Below are positions 45,199-56,395 of a stretch of DNA of 64,000 nucleotides, piece by piece. A program made the translations under genes and the position numbers. Under the pieces are notes generated by a model that saw only the letters and a program-made list of their open reading frames with translations, was not told where the DNA came from and made no database searches. Origin of the DNA: Monodelphis domestica (lineage: Eukaryota; Chordata; Mammalia; Didelphimorphia; Didelphidae); contig NC_077230.1 of NCBI RefSeq assembly GCF_027887165.1, positions 328,150,415 to 328,214,414 on the forward strand. Direction: 5' to 3'. Every line of letters begins with the position of its first letter. The stretch's first letter is position 1.

Positions 45199-45699
45199 AT
45201 GCAGAAAAGGGAACCTGACCTGGTGTGTGTTATATAGGGGGTGTTTGATGAGGCATCGATTAGATTAAATAAGTATTGAGGTCATCAGATTCTGTGCTTC
45301 TGAGCCTGAAGTTTAGTTGCTGAGGTCATTTTTTCCCAGTTAAGTTTGGTTTCTGTTGCTAGTTCCTTCTTGTTTTATCCCCTCAGGCCCACCAGGTCTC
45401 TTAACTCTCTGACTTTTGAGAAAAGAAAGTTATTTAAATTGGTCATCTGGGTACAAGCCCATTGCATCTTTTCACCCACACTTCAACAACATACCAACCT
45501 GCCTATTTAATCTCTTTGGTTCCTAAAATCTCTTTAATTGGCTTCCTTTCGTTGTTGTCCAGCCTAGTTCTCCTGCAAACTCTTCTGCAGATTTTGCTCT
45601 TAGTTCCTTTTAGTTTTGTTCCTAATTATCTTCTTTTGTTTACTTCTCCCTCTCTCCTATCTGTGTCATCCCAAATTAACCATGCCCTCTAAAGCCATG
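45199..45699. other. Intron DNA, little recognised
   Basis: Possibly L2-like pyrimidine-rich text from 45460. No exon was seen. Confidence 0.35.
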
Positions 45700-45990
45700 T
45701 TTATCTCATCACAGATGGGACTACATGGCCTTGACATATGTCCCAATGGCTGTTGATATCTCCATCATCAGAGATATCCCCACCATAAGCTCAAATTCAA
45801 CATGTATAAAATTAAACTTTTTATAAAGCAAATGCAAAACAAACCACAACCAGCCAGCTTTTCCTCCTGACTTCTATTTCTGAGAATGGCATTTTAGTTA
45901 CTTAGGCTACAAACTTCAAGGTGATCTTATCTTCCCATCAACATTAATCAGCCATCCAATTTTGCCCAATCACAACAAATCCAGCTTTTC
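45700..45990 (+). repeat. L2 LINE fragment
   Basis: 'agctcaaattcaacatgtat', 'aaaattaaactttttataaa' and 'tcaaggtgatcttatcttcc' match L2 order, diverged. Confidence 0.6.
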
Positions 45991-45994
45991 AGAG

Positions 45995-46110
45995 ATTGCG
46001 CAGCTGTGTGACTGTGGACAAGCCGCTTAACTTCTATTTGCCTCAGTTTCCCCATCTGTAAGATGGGAATAATAGTAGCATATAACTCCCAACTTTGTTG
46101 TCAGGATCAA
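45995..46110 (+). repeat. MIR-like SINE
   Basis: 'gcagctgtgtgactgtggac', 'tgcctcagtttccccatctg' and 'aggatcaaatgagaatattt'. Confidence 0.8.
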
Positions 46111-46395
46111 ATGAGAATATTTTCTTTCTTTCCCCCGTCTCTGTCTCTGTCTCTCCCTCTCTCTCTCTTCCATCTCCATCTCCTCCTCCTCCTCCCTTTT
46201 TCTCCTCTACCATCACCACCAAAACTCCAAGCAGCTTTATGTCCATCTTCTCCTTTACACAGACTCTCTGGTCCACAGAATCTATAAAACTCATTGTTCC
46301 CTAAACACATTTTACTTTCCCACCATTATGTTTTGGTTTATTTCATTCTGAGTGCCTGGCACATAGTCATTGCTTTAAAAAATATCTGTTGTGTA
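46111..46395 (+). repeat. CT-rich low-complexity sequence and L2 terminus
   Basis: 46130-46210 is a CT/TCC-rich tract. 46320-46395 has 'gagtgcctggcacatagtca', an L2-type end. Overlapping frames on both strands are by-products. Confidence 0.65.
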
Positions 46396-46720
46396 AGCAA
46401 GATGATTTCAGAAAAAGTTGGGAAAATCTGCAGGAACTGAGGGCAGAGCAAAATAAGCAGAACTGGGAGAATATTGGATGATGATTGTCTGTGAAAACTT
46501 GGCTACTCTCAGCAATGCAGTGATCTGGCACAATCCTGAAAGACTTATGATGGGGAAGGCTATCCACCTCCAGAGAAAGAACTGTTGGAGTTTTTTCTCA
46601 CATCAGTGTACTTATGGTTTTATTTGGGGGTTTTGGTTATGTATGAGTTTTTTCTTACAGCAATGACCAATATGGAAGTATGTTTTGTATGGCAATGAAA
46701 ATAAAATTTAAGACATATCT
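46396..46720 (+). mobile_element. 5'-truncated L1, 3' UTR
   Basis: 'gcaagatgatttcagaaaaa', 'ggctactctcagcaatgcag', 'gaaagacttatgatggggaa' and 'ccacctccagagaaagaact'. Confidence 0.82.
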
Positions 46721-46761
46721 GTGTGCTGATTGATTGAAATGACTTTTCTATCTTCTGCCTA

Positions 46762-47184
46762 CTAAATTGCTAATGGCACTTTTGGGGTCAACTCAAATGC
46801 AATATTATTCAGTAAACTGGTTGATGTGTATTGATCTGTTTTAGTCAAGTAACTATAAGTATCATACAAAAATGGATTAGAGACAATCTTCATCTTTTGT
46901 GAGTTTATAATTCCATAGACTATGTGCCTTGATGGTTCAAAATGCAGATCTTCTACCTCATGAGAAAAGCTTGTCTCTGTTCTAGGCCCTTTTGTTGTGT
47001 CTATAATAAATGGAACTTGAAGGGACTCATTGATGCAAACAGTCACTTGTTCAAAATTTAGGTTACCCATGAGTCCCCTGAGAAGTGCAATACAAATTTG
47101 GGCCAAATAGCTGAAAAGACAGAATTCTCTCTTGGGACCTTTACAGAAGAGACTTTGGCTTTGGTCAGGACTTAGCAGTACCAT
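46762..47184 (-). other. Unassigned 140-codon ORF in repeat-free sequence
   Basis: The frame starts MVLLSPDQSQSLFCKGPK and ends FELTPKVPLAI, with a stop directly before the ATG. I do not recognise a family. It has no obvious signal peptide or membrane segment and no repeat-like composition, and it lies in about 560 bp between an L1 and a MIR. It could be a chance ORF, a fragment of a processed pseudogene, or part of an old retroelement. There is no evidence for expression. Confidence 0.2.
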
Positions 47185-47289
47185 TCATCCTCTTCCTTTG
47201 GATTCCTTCCCATTTTTGGCCTCATTAATGAAGGGAGGTCACACATCTCTCTCTTTGAATTTTCTGCCTTTGGTCCTACATTTGTATTT

Positions 47290-47495
47290 TGGATATTGAA
47301 GTCACAGATTTTTAGAGCTGAAAGAACTTTAAAGGTATATAGTTTAACCTCTTATTTTATAGAAAATCAAACTAAGGCCCAGAGAGGTTGTGACAAACTT
47401 GAAGCCCTAAAGGTAGTAAATGGCAGAGGTGGGAGTTGAATCTCGTTCTCCTGACTCCAATTCCAATACTCTTTCATCTCCACCACACTGACTCT
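47290..47495 (-). repeat. MIR-like SINE, antisense
   Basis: 'tttttagagctgaaagaact', 'aaactaaggcccagagaggt' and 'ttgaatctcgttctcctgac'. Confidence 0.85.
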
Positions 47496-48544
47496 CAAAC
47501 CAAAAAACTTGGACATGCAGCATAACAAAAGGCATACCTCTAACAAGCTCTCATTTAAAATGCACTTTCTCTTCTTAAAAATTGTAATTGTCCTGGAAAA
47601 CAATGGACACCATGCCCATAAGATGACATTATAGTAACCACTTAAAAGTATATAACTCTTCTTCATACAAACTCTGAAGTCTTCAAGGTCCCATGAAAGC
47701 AGTAGACTATTAAGCGCTCCCCCTCTCTTGACCTCAGTTATTTACAGACATTGTGAGAAAATATAATATTGTAGATTTCCTTGGCTAGTAGGTTTTTATG
47801 TAATACTACTTTAATTAGCATTGTTTTCAGATTCATAGTTTATTATTGCTTAACAACATTTCTTCTTGCATTCTGAATATTCAAAAACCAAATCGTTTGC
47901 TGAATATTTGGCTAAGGGTGTGCATTATATTTGGCATCTTTCATATTTGGCTTGGGCAGAAGGAAAGGAAACCTATATGCAGTTGTATGTGGCCTAAGAA
48001 CAAAACCACGGCCCCTGAAAATCTTGACTTGGATCCCAAAATGGTTTGCGAAGTTAGGTAAAATATCTTTTCACAGAAGTTAGCAACAGTTTCTAAGATG
48101 AAATGTTAAAAAGCTAGTTTCCAGAAGAGAAGGAATGTTGCATGTTTTCTCCTAGAATTTGTGTCTTAAATTAAAAATTCTGGCTGTTTTCTTTGGTTCC
48201 CCTCAAGGCCCCATATTGCCTTCCATGCAATGAAGCAAAAGCTGTGGTGACTTTGGTTTTTAACTGAGGTCAGAGGATTGCTTTTGGGATGGAGGCATGT
48301 GTATAAAGCACGAATTCAATACTTAAGACAGTCTTTGTAAGGGGCCTCAACAAGGAAAAAAGGCCAGAGAAAACATGGTTGGACATCTGTTTTACTGAAA
48401 CCTTGTGACAATTCATTCTTTAACTTGGCAGAGGGAAAACCCAGAACTTCACTTTGACTAAAGCAGGGAAGAGCTAGTTTGCAGGTCATGGTCACCCTCA
48501 AAGTCAGCTCCCATGGATGAGCTCCATAAATTGGGACAGAAATA
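47496..48544. other. Intron DNA without recognised repeats
   Basis: About 1 kb with no recognised exon or repeat. ORFs of up to 90 codons lack family resemblance. Confidence 0.4.
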
Positions 48545-48985
48545 AAAGAGGAACTATAACAGCCATTTTTGAGCCCCTTTACTGTCACCCACTAGCTATG
48601 CTACACTGGGCTAGCTGCTTAATCCTTCTGAAATGGTTTCATCCTCTATATAACAGGGATAGTAATATCTGTCCTATACCTCTCACAGGCTGGCCAAGTT
48701 TATCTTCCCCATTAGTTAAATATATATGGCGGCCACATAGCACTTATGGTTGCAAATTGCTCTGCCTATATTTCCTGATTTGGGCTTTGAGATAAACCTG
48801 TGAGGTAAGTGCTACATAGATTACTATCCCCATTTTACTGATGAGGAACCTTGGGCTCAGAGAGTTTGCATGCCTCCCTAGTGTCATACGGCTAGCTCAT
48901 AAGTGTCATGGATAAGATTTGGACCCAGGACCTTCTGGCTCCCCAGTCTAGTGCTCTCTCCATTATATCATAGAGCCTCTAGTGT
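48545..48985. repeat. Two MIR-like SINEs in opposite orientation
   Basis: 48545-48690 (+): 'ctgcttaatccttctgaaat' and 'ataacagggatagtaatatc'. 48730-48985 (-): 'ttttactgatgaggaacctt', 'tttggacccaggaccttctg' and 'tagtgctctctccattatat'. Confidence 0.75.
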
Positions 48986-49284
48986 ATGTGAAAACTCTTT
49001 TACACTCATGATCTGCTCTCGAATTGTATAAAAGGAAAGCTCCCAATTGTCCGTTTAACTTGCTATGCAGAATACTTAGGGGATAGAGAAATGTGAATAG
49101 ATCTTGGAATAGAACTTGGATATAGTGGAACTTTCTTTGGAAGGAAAATTAAAGTAAATGTCGTAGATGTTTATACTGTACAAAATGTCAGACCAACCCT
49201 GGAGAACTTAACCTTGTAGGAATTTAAAGGGAAGACATTTCTTTAAGATGAGACTTTGAGACCATATTCTATGTTGTTGTTGTT
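48986..49284. other. Intron DNA, no recognised feature
   Basis: Nothing recognised. A short (GTT)n run lies at the right edge. Confidence 0.35.
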
Positions 49285-49430
49285 GTTTTTTAAATCCTTA
49301 CCTTTCATCTTATTGGTTCTAAGGCAGAAGAGTGATAAGGGCTAGGCAATGGGAGTTAAGTGACTTGCCCAGGGTCACACAGCTATAAGCCTGGCTTTCA
49401 ATCCACTGAGCTTTTTAGCTGCTCCCAAGA
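49285..49430 (-). repeat. Mar1-like SINE, antisense, internally deleted
   Basis: 'aaatccttacctttcatctt', 'attggttctaaggcagaaga', 'gacttgcccagggtcacaca' and 'tgagctttttagctgctccc'. It is shorter than the other copies, with the middle of the tRNA-related part missing. Confidence 0.85.
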
Positions 49431-50070
49431 GTCATCAGTTTTTGTTTTGAGTTGAAATGGCTCTTGGAAGTCAACTGTGTTAATCCCCTCACTTTTTAGA
49501 CTAAAAAATTCAAGTCCAGAGAAGCAATTTCCTTTATGTCTTAGTTAAAAAAACTTCTTCAAGGACCAATTCCCATTTCACCAAACTTTAGTACCTTCCC
49601 TCTGGGATTATACCCATTTTATCTTGTCTATGCCTTGATTGTACGTAGGGCTTTAGACACTGTCAGCCTCATTAGACTGAGTGCTCCTTGAGGGCAGAAA
49701 CCTTTTTTGTTCTTTCTCTGTATACCCAGTGCTTAGTTCCTAACATAGGTGGGCACTTAATAAATACTAGCTTATTGATTGACTGAAGTGACTCATGGTC
49801 ACACAGGTTATAACAAAGCTGGAATCCACACCTAAGCTTTGGACCTCAGATTCAGAAATCTTTCCACAGCATCATGTCTTAGAACTGGAAGGAACCTTAC
49901 AAGGTCATATATATGCAACACTTTAAAGTTTGCAAAGCACTTTATAGACATTGTTCCATTTAAAATATAATTATCCCCTTTTACAAATAAATAAAGTGAG
50001 GTCAATGGAGGAGCAAAGTGACTTGCCCAGTGTTATGAAGCCAATGACCAAGTCGAATTTTCCCAGAACC
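49431..50070. repeat. MIR (-), L2 3' end (+), MIR (-)
   Basis: 49440-49520: an antisense MIR scrap. 49550-49795 (+): 'ctcattagactgagtgctcc', 'ttgagggcagaaacc' and 'cacttaataaatactagctt' (L2). 49796-50070 (-): 'ctttaaagtttgcaaagcac' and 'caaagtgacttgcccagtgt' (MIR). Confidence 0.75.
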
Positions 50071-50524
50071 TAGATTTTCTCACACCAAGTGAATCAACTT
50101 TCTTTGACCATCCAAAGACAAGAATTCCCTCCACTTTTACAAAAGTTTTCCAAAGTTAAGGCTTGTTTAATGCCAACTATTAGCTCCCCATCATTCTCTA
50201 AAATTGCATCTCAAAGTCCCTGAGATAATGGCTTGCATCTGACAATATATTATAAGGATATTTTAATTGCTGTGACACTGGAATACTCAGTTTAAGGACA
50301 CAAACACAAGACACTAGACATTATCATGATTTGTGGGAAAAGGGTAACATAGTTCTAGTTTCAAGGCCATGATTTTATTTCCAGAAAAAATACATTATTG
50401 ACTTGTTATACCATATTTTTCATATCTAGTTGTTGTCTCATAAAAGTAAGAAGTATACTTATGGTACACATATTTTTATATGTAGAGGCTCTTTTATTTT
50501 ATAAACTTGTAAATGTAGGGAGAG
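50071..50524. other. Intron DNA, no recognised feature
   Basis: No exon or repeat was recognised. Confidence 0.35.
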
Positions 50525-50760
50525 TCATGGAGGACATTGGCTATTTACTTAGTATTAATCTGCCTAGAAGCATGGGTCACATCTTGGACTGGAAATCCAG
50601 AGTTCTTGGTTCTATTCTCATCTGTTTTTTTTTTTTTCCACTCACTGTGGGACCTTTGGAAGGACAACTTTCTTCATTCTTTAGCTTCCTCAGATGATTC
50701 TCTGAGGGTTTAGATGAGATGATATGTAGCGCTCCTTTTATATCTGACATTCTTTGGTTC
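50525..50760 (+). repeat. MIR-like SINE with internal T-run
   Basis: 'ttggactggaaatccagagt', 'tctttagcttcctcagatga' and 'gacattctttggttctatga'. A poly-T run lies at about 50624-50637. Confidence 0.65.
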
Positions 50761-50805
50761 TATGACTTTCATCTTAAGTTGTTGATAGAAAATAGGTGAA
50801 TCTCA

Positions 50806-50992
50806 TGGGTGGCTAGGTAGCATGGTGGAGAGAGCAAGCCAGGCCTGGAGTCAGGAGGGCCCGGGTTCAAATGTGGCCTCAGACATTTCCCAGATGTGTG
50901 ATTCTGAGCAAGCCACTTAACCCTGATTGCCTAGTCCTTGCTGCTTTTCAGTCTTCGAATTGTTGTTAAGACAAAAGGTAAGCATTTAAAAG
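50806..50992 (+). repeat. Mar1-like SINE
   Basis: 'gggtggctaggtagcatggt', 'ggcctggagtcaggagggcc', 'cgggttcaaatgtggcctca', 'gattgcctagtccttgctgc' and an A-rich end. The tail is diverged. Confidence 0.85.
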
Positions 50993-51709
50993 AAAAGAAA
51001 GGAAACTAAATGAATCTCAAGATCTCTTTTCAGGTGGGGTTTTCTCTACCTTTGTATAAGCTGATTAATTATTCCAGACTGAAATTAGATGGCTAACATA
51101 AATTCATCAGTTCCTAACATGTCAGCTCCAATTTTTATTGTTAGAGCAAAATACATGTTTTTCTGCACACACACACATTTATATATATATATAATTGCCC
51201 CCTACAAAAAAGTCTTACTTAGAAAGGCAATGTAACTATCCTAGGAGCTTTGTGTTAAAAAGTTGATTTTTGCCAGATGGATGCTCCTAAAACAGTTCTG
51301 ATTACATAATTCCAGGGCTCAAAGACTATCAATAACTCTATATTAAGTGTAAAATAGAGGTCAAACCTAATCAAATCCCCATGACTTTAAAGTTGTTGGA
51401 GTTATGTAGAGACAAAGCCCAGGTTATTATTATAAATTATATAATAACATGCATACATGTACTACTTAAAAGATTATAAAATGTTTCATATACATTTGAA
51501 CAAATTCCCTACCATTTCAAGCTGTCTAAAATACCCCTCCTCAAAATGGAAAAAGGCACTTTTGAAACAGTGATCCCCCTGTAGCTGGAGGCATTGACAA
51601 CTGGATGACTATTTTTGAGTGGTATTATGGGAGTGATTCATGCACAGGTTAGGATTTGGAAGGAGATGATCCCTCACATCTTATCCAAATAAAAAACCAA
51701 AACAAAACA
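50993..51709. other. Intron DNA with a TA/CA patch
   Basis: A CA/TA dinucleotide patch lies at about 51167-51194. No exon or other repeat was recognised. Confidence 0.4.
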
Positions 51710-51885
51710 AAACTAGTAGAGGCAGTATGCTACAGTGGAAACATCTTTGGTTCTGGGTTCATTTTGGATTAGAAAAAAAAATGCCTCTGCCATTTTAACA
51801 GCCTTAAGACTTTGAGCAAATTATTTAATTACTTCACCTCCTTTTCCATATCTGTAAAAATGAAGGATTATTATGATCTCATGAT
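51710..51885 (+). repeat. MIR-like SINE, diverged
   Basis: 'gaggcagtatgctacagtgg', 'aagactttgagcaaattatt' and 'ccttttccatatctgtaaaa'. Confidence 0.65.
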
Positions 51886-52600
51886 CAATTACTTAGCCTA
51901 GCACTCAAGACCTGCCATGATCTGAATCTAACCTTCAATTTTTAAGGCTTCTTTCATGCTTTTTTCTTGATGTATACTGTTTGCTTGCTGGGCCATTCTT
52001 CTCGTCATTCTCCAAACATGCCCTAAACATAGGTTTTCCTGCCCTACAGATTTTGCTCCCACTGTTTTCTATCTCTGAAATCCCCTTCCTCCATTTTCTA
52101 GCTGGCGAAATGCTACCAGCCCTTCAAAGCCCTCTTCAACTATACATTATCTGTTGTCCCTTCTACTGTTCCTCCCCTCTAGACAAAAATAATTTCTTAC
52201 TCTGGTTAACTCTATTGGCCACATCTCTTTTATGCACTTATATTTCAGACTTTGATGGATTTGTGGTCTCCTCAATGTAAGTATTCTCATCTACTGCTGA
52301 CTGTGATGCCCTCAGTCCTCTGACTCGAACACAATATCCTATAAATTTATCACAGAGGGTTCAGCCCAGTATATTGGGTACTTTTTTTTTTAACTTATAA
52401 CTCGTCTATTTCTTAGTAGAATTGATTTGTCCTTGTATCTGCAGTGTCTTACACATATAAAAGTTTATTCAATGAATGCATTTTTAGCTCCTCAATTAGA
52501 CTGTATGCTCCTTGAAGGCAGGGACTACTTTTTTTTTATCAGTGTTAATATTGCCCTTTAAGCCTATTGCATACAAAGAATAAATATTTATTGAATGAAT
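51886..52600 (+). repeat. L2-like LINE 3' region
   Basis: 'agcactcaagacctgccatg', 'atctctgaaatccccttcct' and 'agcccttcaaagccctcttc', and the end 'agactgtatgctccttgaag' to 'aataaatatttattgaatga'. Confidence 0.7.
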
Positions 52601-53079
52601 GAGTAGTCTTTGTTATACTCTTAAGAACAATTAGAATTATGCATGAATTTCCCTGCTGCTTGACCTATCTATAGCACTTGTTCTGTTCCAAATATTTTAG
52701 GTGTTCCACATTTTTATTTTTTGTTATTTTAAACTTGAGAAACAAAAATAAATGTATAGAAAAGAATAAAGGAGAATCAGAGGGAGACACAGACAAGCAG
52801 GAAATCTTTGAAACTAATATGTTATGTTGGTTTAGTATATATTCATACATGCATATGTGCATATATGTTTACAATGATGTTTATGTATACACATGTATGT
52901 GAACACACATTTGGTATATTACACATATAATAGCTATATGTGTGGCTGTAAGTACATACATATACATATGACATATTTAAAAGTCAATACCTTAGTTTTA
53001 AAGTTGTCCTGCTTGTCTGTCTCCCTCTGCATTTCCTCTCTTCTTTTCTGTGTATTAAAAAGGTTTCATCATTGCATTC
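52601..53079. other. Intron DNA with degenerate TA/TG-rich patch
   Basis: 52845-52975 is made of degenerate 'catatgtgcatatatg'-like repeats. No exon was recognised. Confidence 0.5.
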
Positions 53080-53400
53080 CCCCCTTATTTTCTCACATTT
53101 TCTGCCATCAGTCTCATCATCACACATCACTAAAAAGGCCTTCTCATGTAACAAATGAGCACAGTCAAGCAGAACAAATCTACATATTGGCCATGAAAAT
53201 GAATATCTTATTCTGCACTGTACCTTTTGCCTAACATCTCTCTCTCAAGAAGTCTTTCTCAGTTTTCTAGAGTCATCGTTGGTTACCGAATCAATGAGAC
53301 TATTTAAGTCTTTCAAAGTTGTTCCTTAAAATGTTGTGAGTATATATTGTTCTCCCAGTTCGGCTCACTTCACTCTTGAATGGATAATTTATGAAATTAT
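53080..53400 (-). mobile_element. L1 3' end fragment, antisense
   Basis: 'aacaaatgagcacagtcaag', 'cagaacaaatctacatattg', 'tgttctcccagttcggctca' and 'cttcactcttgaatgg' match the reverse complement of an older marsupial L1 3' UTR. Confidence 0.65.
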
Positions 53401-54186
53401 GAAACAAGGACAGGTATACCCAGTTTTTTGGGTGTTCAGCAAAGTTCACAAGGGCAGCAGGAAATGGGACCGTAATCACACTTTAAGAAGGCACAGATGG
53501 TGATTGGTACAAATGATACAGAAAGTACAGAGACAAACAGTAAAAAGGGATATAGGGGCAGATGGCATGGGAGCAGGGGATGGTGTGGTAAAGGGAAGCA
53601 GGCAGCATTGGGGATGGGGAGGGAGAGAGACAAGGAATATCACTCACATAGCCATAGATAGAGTTGGGAGTTCTCAGCAATATGGATCCCATGGAGGTAG
53701 AAGAGGAGTTTGGGGGCCACTAGTTTGAGGCTTCATTTTTAAAAGGTTTTGTGGGGAACATACTCTTATCTTTGCCACCTTGGGATTAGTTCATTGCCAT
53801 ATTCAAATCATCTCAAAATTGTCAGTAAAACTTTAAAGTTAACATGTCGACATCATCTCAAAATGATCAGCATCATTTGGTGATCTGCACTTCTTACTGT
53901 GGATTTCTGAAATTTGTCTGAGATTTACATAACAGAGGTCCAGTAAAGACTCTGATAGCAAATTCTAAATGCCTTCCCCTGATTCAGCACCTACTACCAG
54001 GATTTTATTAATATATGATATGGTTTATAAATTATGCTCCTTTGATTTTTAGGAGGATTTATATTTGACTTGTAGATTCCATTTTGCAACCTTAATTTCT
54101 TCTACTACTACCTTATTTTGACTACTTATACTTTTACTATACTGACCAGAAGTCTGTATGTGAGGGAGAGCTAGTCAGGGAGATCA
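53401..54186. other. Intron DNA, purine-rich in part, unrecognised
   Basis: 53500-53640 is purine-rich on the + strand. It might be part of an LTR-type element but no termini were found. Confidence 0.35.
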
Positions 54187-54600
54187 GAATAAGATACAAG
54201 TTTTTTTTTAATTATTATTTTATTTTTTTTCATGGTTACATGACTCTTGTTGTCTCCCTCCCCTCTCTCCTACCGCTCCCAGAGTTGTCAAGCAATTCAA
54301 CTGGGTTATACATATATTACAAGATATAATTTTAATATAACTCTTTAAAAAGTCCTCCCAGGTTTCTCTGAATCTATTCTCTTTTGTCATTTTTCATGAT
54401 ACTATTCCATTAAATTCATAAAACATAATTTGTCCAGCCATTCTCTTATTGATGGGTATCCCTAAGTTTCCTTTTTTTTGCTAAAACAAAAAGTGCTGCT
54501 TTTAAGATTTTTGTGTATGATCCCTTTTCTTTTGATCTCTTTGAAGCATCTATCTAGTAGCTTATCTTAAGTAGAAGGATATTCCATATATTTTGTTAGG
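54187..54600 (-). mobile_element. L1 3' UTR, antisense
   Basis: 'catggttacatgactcttgt', 'tctccctcccctctctccta', 'caattcaactgggttataca', 'gccattctcttattgatggg' and 'tgatctctttgaagcatcta' are the reverse complement of a marsupial L1 3' region, with an internal deletion. Confidence 0.85.
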
Positions 54601-54689
54601 TGATTATATGCAATTTAGACTTTTCTTATTGATAGCCTCTGTCTATTTGAATTATTCTATAAATGTTTTATGTATATTGATATCTTAAG

Positions 54690-54965
54690 GCATGATTATG
54701 AGCTTCTCCATGGCAAGACCATCTCATACAACATTTTTGAATCCCCCATATTCTCTCAAGCAGCAGCAGCGCCTGAGTGATTGACTGATCGCAAATTATA
54801 GTATTTACAAACTACAAGAGATGTTTGAGATCATCCAATCTATCTCTCCATTGTTTATAGATGAGGAAACTGAGGTTCATAGAGCTACATAAGGTCACAT
54901 AGCTAGTTAGTAGCTGAACCAGGGCTAAAATCTCGGTCTCCTCCTCCAATAGAGTGTTTTTTTTC
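54690..54965. repeat. L2 scrap (+) and MIR (-)
   Basis: 54790-54965 (-): 'atagatgaggaaactgaggt', 'ggtcacatagctagttagta' and 'gaaccagggctaaaatctcg' (MIR). 54690-54785 resembles an L2 terminus. Confidence 0.7.
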
Positions 54966-55551
54966 ACTAGAGGAGTCAATAAAATTTTTTGTTGAATGGA
55001 ATTATAATAATGTTAGAGTTCATTTGTTGGGAAAGGTAACTCTCTCATTATTTCCAAAAGCTATTCTGCTTCCATGCCTGGTTTAGTTTGGGAAGGTTCC
55101 TGCCCACATTTTAAGTGAAACCACTCTGCTTTGTTATTTATTGGTCCATACATGTCTTGCCTCAAATTGAGTCACCTGCTCTCAATATTATATCTTGTAT
55201 CTGAATTCTGGTACAGTAGTCAGACTATAAATATGTTCATGAGAACATGACCTTGACAGTGGGACCTTGAGCAGCATTCCCTACATCCTGAGAGTTTGTG
55301 ATTTGCAGGTTGATACTAAATTGTTACAGAGGAAAAAAAACTCATCAGGTTAAATGCCAAAATCTTGCTTGCTGGGTGACTGAATGCATGGATCTCAGAC
55401 CTGAATAATCACTTTGGTGTCTGATGGGAAAAATCATGGCTCAGGCTTGGGGAATGGAATGATGAAGACAGAATGTTGTTATTAGTTTTCATGCACATGG
55501 GCAGGGACCTCAACAGTTTGGAAAAGTTATTCTCTCAAAAATGAAATAGCA
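54966..55551. other. Intron DNA, no recognised feature
   Basis: No exon or repeat was recognised. Confidence 0.35.
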
Positions 55552-55754
55552 GGGCAGCCGAATGGCTCAGTGGATTGAGAGTCCGGCCTAGAGATGGGAG
55601 ATCCTAGGTTCAAATCTGACCTCAGTCACTTCCCAGCTGTGTGACCCTGGGCAAGTCACTTGACAGACATCCCTGTTGCCTAGTCCTTACCACTCTTCTG
55701 CCTTGGAGCCAATACACAGTATTGACTCCAAGATGAAGGTAAGGGTTAAAAAAA
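55552..55754 (+). repeat. Mar1-like SINE, full length with target-site duplication
   Basis: This is the best-preserved Mar1-type copy: 'gggcagccgaatggctcagt', 'gtgtgaccctgggcaagtca', 'cttggagccaatacacagta' and 'ttgactccaag'. The duplication 'atgaaatagca' flanks it at 55541-55551 and 55755-55765, so it is among the youngest insertions here. Confidence 0.94.
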
Positions 55755-55765
55755 ATGAAATAGCA

Positions 55766-56169
55766 AAGGCAGACCATTTACTGTACTATAATGGGAATGT
55801 GGCTGAGGAGAAATGGTCCCTTCTCACTTGATCAGACACTCACCCAGTCATTAGAACCTTCATGCAGTATGTTTTTGGTCGTCTATCATTTACTTAGGAA
55901 TACATCTCTACTAAATGACCTTTCTATACTTTCCTGGGACCATGATGATTGGAATAATCCTGGCAATGTATATAGCATTCCATCTCCATCCTCCAGGTGT
56001 TCCATAGTCAGTTTCCCATGTTGGCATTGCTTTCTTTCTTCCCCCTCACCTATTGGATTCTCTAACTGATTCAGTGTTGACCTTGAGTGCAACCTCCTTA
56101 ATTGAAGGTATTGATATCTGTAATTATTAAGACTCATCTTCAAAATATGACTTTGGATCTACATTGTAC
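55766..56169. other. Intron DNA, no recognised feature
   Basis: ORFs of 92 (+) and 85 (-) codons overlap in 55791-56143 but match nothing I recognise. Confidence 0.35.
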
Positions 56170-56395
56170 ATATTTTATATTTATCTAAACTCTTCATGTT
56201 TCAGATGAGGAAATTGAAGTCCTGAGAAACTTACTGACTAGAAAAAAGTCACACAGCTAGTGCTAGTAATGAGATTTGAACACAGGTCCTCTAACTGCAG
56301 AAGAATCCTAATTTTCCAAATGACAAAACTGGCGCACAGAGAAGAGAGGTGACTCCCTCAAGCTTACATAGCTAGTGAAATGGAATCTTCTACTC
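56170..56395 (-). repeat. Two MIR-like SINE pieces, antisense
   Basis: 'tttcagatgaggaaattgaa' and 'gatttgaacacaggtcctct', then 'acaaaactggcgcacagaga' and 'cttacatagctagtgaaatg'. Confidence 0.75.

Noticed and set aside
5660..55754. tRNA-like heads and B-box motifs (ggttcaaat) as tRNA genes
   Set aside because: Each occurs at the head of a SINE with a SINE core and tail. None folds into a complete cloverleaf in context.
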